In this document: one piece after another, positions 3,976-6,892 of the stretch
How positions within the stretch are numbered: position 1 is the stretch's first letter
How the letters are laid out: each line of letters opens with the position of its first letter
Origin: Lachnospiraceae bacterium
GTDB taxonomy: Bacteria > Bacillota_A > Clostridia > Lachnospirales > Lachnospiraceae
Direction: 5' to 3'
Assembly (NCBI GenBank): GCA_017542725.1
Contig: JAFXWR010000006.1
Location: 1 to 6,892 of the forward strand
DNA length: 6,892 bases
The notes under the pieces: generated by a model
What the model saw: only the letters and a program-made list of their open reading frames with translations
What the model was told of the DNA's origin: nothing
Database searches by the model: none
Position numbers and translations under genes: made by a program

Positions 3976-5913
3976 ATGGAAAAGCTGAAAATGGAGTCAA
4001 AAGACATATTAAATGAAAATATAGAAAAGGTTGCAGAACTTTTCCCAAATTGTCTTGTCGAATCAGAAGAAGGCAAAAAGATAGATTTTGATATGCTTAG
4101 GCAAGAGCTGTCTGGTGATATAGTTGATGGTCCAAGAGAGAGATATCATCTTGATTTTCCAGGTAAAAGAGAAGCAATAGTTGAGTCAAATAGAAAAATA
4201 ACTAAGACACTTAGACCTATAAAAGATAAATCAGTAAATTTTGATACAACTAAAAACATATATATAGAAGGCGACAATCTTGAAGCACTTAAAATTCTTC
4301 AAGAGTCGTATCTGGGAAAAATAAAATGTATTTATATCGACCCCCCTTATAATACTGGGAATGATTTTGTGTATAATGATAAATTCTCGCATGAAGACAA
4401 AGAAGAACAAATTAAGCAAGGAAGAATGGATGAGGATGGCAACATATTTATTTCAAAAGATATAAATAATGAAACTAAAGGAAGATACCATAGTGACTGG
4501 CTTAAGATGATGTATCCAAGACTTAAACTTGCAAGAAATCTACTTAGTGATGATGGAGTGATATTTATATCTATAGATGATAATGAGCAGGACAATATTA
4601 AAAAAATTTGCAATGAGGTTTTTGGAAATCAAAATTTTATAAGTGAGATTCCTATTTTGTCTAACCCAAGAGGGCGTCAGTCGAGTGAATTCATAGCCCA
4701 AACACATGAATATCTGATCGTAGTGGCTAAAAATGTTAATAAGTGTGTTATATATGGAGAAGAATTAACTGAAGAACAAAAGAAAGAGTATTCCTACAAA
4801 GATGAAAAAGGAAGTTATAGGTTATTGGGGTTAAGGCTTAGAGGCGGTCGCGCAACTGCAAAAGAGTCTCCTACATTACATTTTCCTATATACTATAACA
4901 TAGATAAAGATGAGTTTAGTTTGGATAGGAAGAGTACAAATGATTACGAAATGATCCCTAAATTTGAAAATGGAGTATTGGGGACATGGAGATGGAGTAA
5001 AACAAAAATAATGAATCAAAAAGATGAGTTAATGGTAAAGCCAGTGAAAGATAGATATGACATTTTTCAAAAAGATTATTTAAAAGAAACAAAAACAATG
5101 AAACTAAAAAGCTTATGGGCTGAAAAAGACATTAACTATGATAATTCAGCACGCGAGTTAAATGAATTAGATATGAACGATTATTTTGATTATGCTAAAC
5201 CTTTGTATCTAATGAAAAAAATTATAAAATCGATTTCGAGTTGCAAAGAAAACATGATCTTATTAGATTTTTTCTCTGGCTCCGCCACCACTGCTCATGC
5301 TGTTATGAAACTTAATGCAGAAGGTGGTGGAAATTGCCAATTCATAATGGTTCAATTGCCAGAAGCTACTGATGAAAATAGTGAAGCATATAAGGCAGGG
5401 TTTAAGAATATATGTGACATTGGTGAAGAACGAATCCGCCGAGCTGGCAAGAAAGTATTGGAGGAATCCAAGAATAATGTAGGGGCGAAGCTTGCGAGCC
5501 CGCTCGACATAGGCTTTAGAGTTTACAAAATTGACGATAGCAATATGAAGGATATTTATTATAAACCTGATGAGATAGATCAAAAGTCAGTCCTTGATTA
5601 TATCTCAAATGTAAAAGAAGATAGGACAGCACTTGATTTATTAACACAAGTTATGCTTAACCTCGGACTCACTTTAGATTTAAAAATTGAAGAAAAGAAA
5701 ATTGAAAAAAATTTATTTTATTTTGTAGAGGATAATGCATTAGTAGCTTGCTTTGACAACAAGATAGACTTAGATTCACTTTCAAAAGCCATAGAATGTA
5801 AACCACTTAAAATTGTTTGTAAAGAAAGTAGCTTCGAAAAAGACCAAGACAAAATTAACTTTAATGAAAGAATAAAAAAATATTCACCAGAGACTGAAAA
5901 ATATATTATATAA
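3976..5913 (+). CDS. mod: Type III restriction-modification DNA methyltransferase (Mod)
   Basis: A 645-residue adenine-specific methyltransferase starting at ATG 3976, six bases after AAAGGAG (3963-3969). Motif order is that of the beta class used by type III Mod subunits. The catalytic DPPY is at 122-125 (YIDPPYNTGNDF), and the S-adenosylmethionine-binding motif I is at 431-437 (DFFSGSA) towards the C-terminus. The roughly 200-400 stretch between them should hold the target-recognition domain, including GWRW-like TWRWSKTKI. The N-terminal part carries the family's PGKREAI and IEGDNLEALKIL landmarks. Mod transfers methyl groups to N6 of adenine at an asymmetric site and supplies site recognition to the Res subunit encoded from 6182. 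Length is normal and no frame break is seen. There are no simple tandem repeats in the gene, so no sign of repeat-based phase variation. The target sequence cannot be predicted from here. Confidence 0.95.
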   Translation: MEKLKMESKDILNENIEKVAELFPNCLVESEEGKKIDFDMLRQELSGDIVDGPRERYHLDFPGKREAIVESNRKITKTLRPIKDKSVNFDTTKNIYIEGDNLEALKILQESYLGKIKCIYIDPPYNTGNDFVYNDKFSHEDKEEQIKQGRMDEDGNIFISKDINNETKGRYHSDWLKMMYPRLKLARNLLSDDGVIFISIDDNEQDNIKKICNEVFGNQNFISEIPILSNPRGRQSSEFIAQTHEYLIVVAKNVNKCVIYGEELTEEQKKEYSYKDEKGSYRLLGLRLRGGRATAKESPTLHFPIYYNIDKDEFSLDRKSTNDYEMIPKFENGVLGTWRWSKTKIMNQKDELMVKPVKDRYDIFQKDYLKETKTMKLKSLWAEKDINYDNSARELNELDMNDYFDYAKPLYLMKKIIKSISSCKENMILLDFFSGSATTAHAVMKLNAEGGGNCQFIMVQLPEATDENSEAYKAGFKNICDIGEERIRRAGKKVLEESKNNVGAKLASPLDIGFRVYKIDDSNMKDIYYKPDEIDQKSVLDYISNVKEDRTALDLLTQVMLNLGLTLDLKIEEKKIEKNLFYFVEDNALVACFDNKIDLDSLSKAIECKPLKIVCKESSFEKDQDKINFNERIKKYSPETEKYII

Positions 5914-5914
5914 T
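5909..5914 (+). promoter_or_regulatory. Candidate -10 box for the small toxin mRNA
   Basis: TATAAT overlaps the mod stop codon and would start RNA near 5921, about 70 nt before the toxin ATG. No convincing -35 box lies 16-18 bp upstream. The leader begins with a short GGAAA/TTTCC hairpin (5923-5935), as might protect a 5' end. Readthrough from mod is an alternative source of the message. Confidence 0.35.
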
Positions 5915-5977
5915 TGAAAACGGGAAAAAATTTCCGGGCGGTTATGTCATCACATCTAAACCATACTTGGTGTGGAG

Positions 5978-5986
5978 AGGAGGTGA
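5978..5986 (+). promoter_or_regulatory. Full-length Shine-Dalgarno for the 22-aa peptide
   Basis: AGGAGGTGA is a nine-base perfect complement of the 16S rRNA 3' end, 4 bp before ATG 5991. Such a complete site before a 22-codon frame argues that the frame is translated, and very efficiently. Confidence 0.8.
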
Positions 5987-5990
5987 GGCC

Positions 5991-6059
5991 ATGGTATATG
6001 AGTATACTATGTTTTTATTAGTACTATTAATTGTGTTAATGTATGTCAATAAAAAATAG
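5991..6059 (+). CDS. 22-aa hydrophobic peptide, candidate type I toxin (holin-like/Fst-like)
   Basis: ATG 5991 to TAG 6057-6059 encodes 22 residues: a polar start MVYEYT, a single membrane segment (about residues 7-19, MFLLVLLIVLMYV), and a basic end NKK. This is the layout of Gram-positive type I toxins such as Fst/Ldr and the short 'putative holin-like toxin' peptides, which insert in the cytoplasmic membrane. The MVYE start resembles the latter. A perfect AGGAGGTGA precedes it, and its stop codon is built into the left arm of a bidirectional terminator. A consensus promoter on the other strand fires an antisense RNA into that terminator. The gene lies between mod and res. It was identified from layout; toxicity is inferred. 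A small membrane peptide with another role is the main alternative. Confidence 0.7.
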   Translation: MVYEYTMFLLVLLIVLMYVNKK

Positions 6060-6131
6060 CCACCCCTGCCAAGGTTTGTGGCTATTATTTAGCAAAATCT
6101 AGGCATAACCATTAGAGTTCTACCTTATATT
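6050..6131 (-). ncRNA. Candidate antisense RNA antitoxin
   Basis: A consensus minus-strand promoter (6138-6166) should start RNA near 6131. It would run left about 80 nt to the T-run after the shared hairpin (TTTTTT on the minus strand, plus 6051-6056). The RNA overlaps the 3' end of the toxin message through the whole terminator stem-loop, as in the convergent RNA I/RNA II layout of the Fst-type par locus. Its hairpin loop contains CUUG, which fits the YUNR U-turn used by antisense RNAs for first contact. It also carries ATGGTT, complementary to AACCAT in the toxin leader (5959-5964), a short possible second contact. The ends are predicted. Confidence 0.6.
6055..6090. terminator. Bidirectional terminator shared by toxin and antisense RNAs
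   Basis: AATAGCCAC (6055-6063) pairs perfectly with GTGGCTATT (6078-6086) around a 14-nt loop. On plus it is followed by a T-rich ATTATTT run; on minus it is followed by an uninterrupted T6. It therefore ends both converging transcripts, and it also stands between mod and res. Confidence 0.8.
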
Positions 6132-6137
6132 ATGCTA

Positions 6138-6166
6138 ATTATAACAACTAATATAATAATTGTCAA
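6138..6166 (-). promoter_or_regulatory. Consensus promoter of the antisense RNA
   Basis: On the minus strand TTGACA (plus 6161-6166) and TATAAT (plus 6138-6143) are both perfect, with the ideal 17-bp spacer. It is the best promoter in the window and points away from res, towards the toxin gene. No gene lies leftwards on that strand for it to serve, which leaves an antisense RNA as the natural product. Confidence 0.8.
6152..6157 (+). promoter_or_regulatory. Candidate weak promoter -10 box for res
   Basis: TATAAT on the plus strand would start RNA about 18 nt before the res GTG, but no -35 match is found at the usual distance. It lies inside the spacer of the antisense promoter, so polymerase could not occupy both at once. 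Confidence 0.3.
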
Positions 6167-6181
6167 TATAGGAGAAGAAAA

Positions 6182-6892
6182 GTGAAGTTACAGTTTAAAA
6201 AACAACAGTATCAAGTAGACGCAGCAAACTCTGTAGTAAATCTTTTTATTGGTCAAAATAATAGTGAAAGAAAGACTTTAATTGATAGGAAAATTAAAGG
6301 ATATGGATATTTAGAAGAAGAGGTAGAAGTATACTCTTATGGAAATAATACAATCAACATTGGAGAAAGTCAATTAAAGCAGAATATTAAGCAAGTAGAG
6401 TGTGATAATAATTTAGACCTTACTGAAGATGCAAATTTTATCAATAAAGATTTCTTGAAAAATTTTTCTATAGAGATGGAAACAGGAACTGGTAAGACTT
6501 ACACATATATTAAGACTATGTATGAATTAAATAAAGCTTATGGTTTTAGCAAGTTTATAGTTATGGTGCCATCTATTGCTATAAGAGAGGGAACACTTAA
6601 AAGTTTTCAGGTTACAGAAGAACATTTTAAAGAACAGTATGGCAAAAAGATTAGATATTTTGTGTATAATACAAATAATTCGTCAAATATAGCAAATATA
6701 AAATCATTTAGTGAAGACAATAATATAAATGTCATAATAATGAATTATCAAGCATTTAATACTAAATCAGAAGAATCTAGAAAAATATACAAAGAACTTG
6801 ATGAGTTACAATCAAGAAAGCCTATAGACATCATAAAAATGACCAATCCAATACTTATACTTGATGAACCTCAGAAAATGGGAAAAGCAGAA
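6182..6892 (+). CDS. res: Type III restriction endonuclease Res subunit, 3' end missing
   Basis: The frame is open from GTG 6182 to the window end (237 codons). The start is chosen because TAGGAG (6169-6174) lies 7 bp upstream. Visible helicase motifs are the N-terminal Q-like element LQFKKQQYQVDA (3-14), Walker A METGTGKT (99-106), PSIAIREGTL after it (a family landmark), and Walker B LDEPQKM (227-233), the DEPQ form typical of type III Res. Res is the ATP-dependent translocase and nuclease that works with Mod (3976-5913) to cut unmethylated DNA. The rest of the helicase core and the C-terminal nuclease domain lie outside the window, so intactness cannot be judged. Unlike many mod-res pairs, which are close or overlapping, there is a 268-bp gap here holding a toxin-antitoxin-like cassette and a terminator. 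Confidence 0.93.
   Translation, partial: MKLQFKKQQYQVDAANSVVNLFIGQNNSERKTLIDRKIKGYGYLEEEVEVYSYGNNTINIGESQLKQNIKQVECDNNLDLTEDANFINKDFLKNFSIEMETGTGKTYTYIKTMYELNKAYGFSKFIVMVPSIAIREGTLKSFQVTEEHFKEQYGKKIRYFVYNTNNSSNIANIKSFSEDNNINVIIMNYQAFNTKSEESRKIYKELDELQSRKPIDIIKMTNPILILDEPQKMGKAE

Noticed and set aside
3976..5913. Phase-variation repeats in mod
   Set aside because: No long homopolymer or tandem short repeat able to switch the frame was found; only short A-runs typical of AT-rich DNA.
5944..6021. 25-codon ORF from ATG 5944 overlapping the toxin gene
   Set aside because: It has no ribosome binding site and a non-hydrophobic, Trp/Cys-containing product; the toxin frame has a perfect site.
1..6892. 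Insertion sequence, integrase, tRNA or rRNA gene
   Set aside because: No transposase or recombinase motif, terminal inverted repeat or tRNA-like fold was seen on either strand.

Overview
The window is AT-rich, strongly Shine-Dalgarno-led DNA with many AGA and ATA codons. This suggests a low-GC Bacillota, most likely a clostridial or Lachnospiraceae-like anaerobe. The gene families present (L-cysteine desulfidase, DUF4869, short XRE regulator, holin-like mini-toxin) fit that, but the species cannot be named from sequence alone.

Layout: (1) 1-1242 is the 3' part of a housekeeping L-cysteine desulfidase (CyuA/UPF0597) gene. (2) 1243-1466 is a dense regulatory region. It holds two 18-bp direct repeats, two candidate promoters, overlapping palindromes on a TTGACA box, and a 39-bp piece that copies the 3' end of the next gene. 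(3) 1467-2889 is a tight two-gene unit: a DUF4869 protein and a P-loop ATPase with a C-terminal TOPRIM-like region. (4) 2890-3420 is a poorly understood stretch: an 88-codon open frame whose stop overlaps the start of a 67-aa ORF (TGATG), then a strong terminator. (5) 3441-3755 is an XRE-family regulator on the minus strand, divergent from (6) a type III restriction-modification mod gene (3976-5913). The space between them has two related palindromes 31 bp apart, one lying on the mod -10 box. (7) 5909-6166 is a compact type I toxin-antitoxin-like cassette: a 22-aa hydrophobic peptide with a perfect ribosome binding site, a bidirectional terminator, and a convergent antisense RNA driven by a consensus TTGACA-17-TATAAT promoter. 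(8) 6182-6892 is the 5' part of the type III res gene, which runs off the window.

The right part is a type III restriction-modification locus (Mod methylates and recognises, Res translocates and cleaves) with a probable divergent controller and a mini toxin-antitoxin cassette between its two subunit genes. The left part is a DUF4869 plus ATPase pair of unknown function. Together they look like a small defence-type accessory island next to a core metabolic gene. The most interesting parts are the cassette inside the mod-res pair and the uncharacterised DUF4869/ATPase-TOPRIM module with its elaborate upstream control region.
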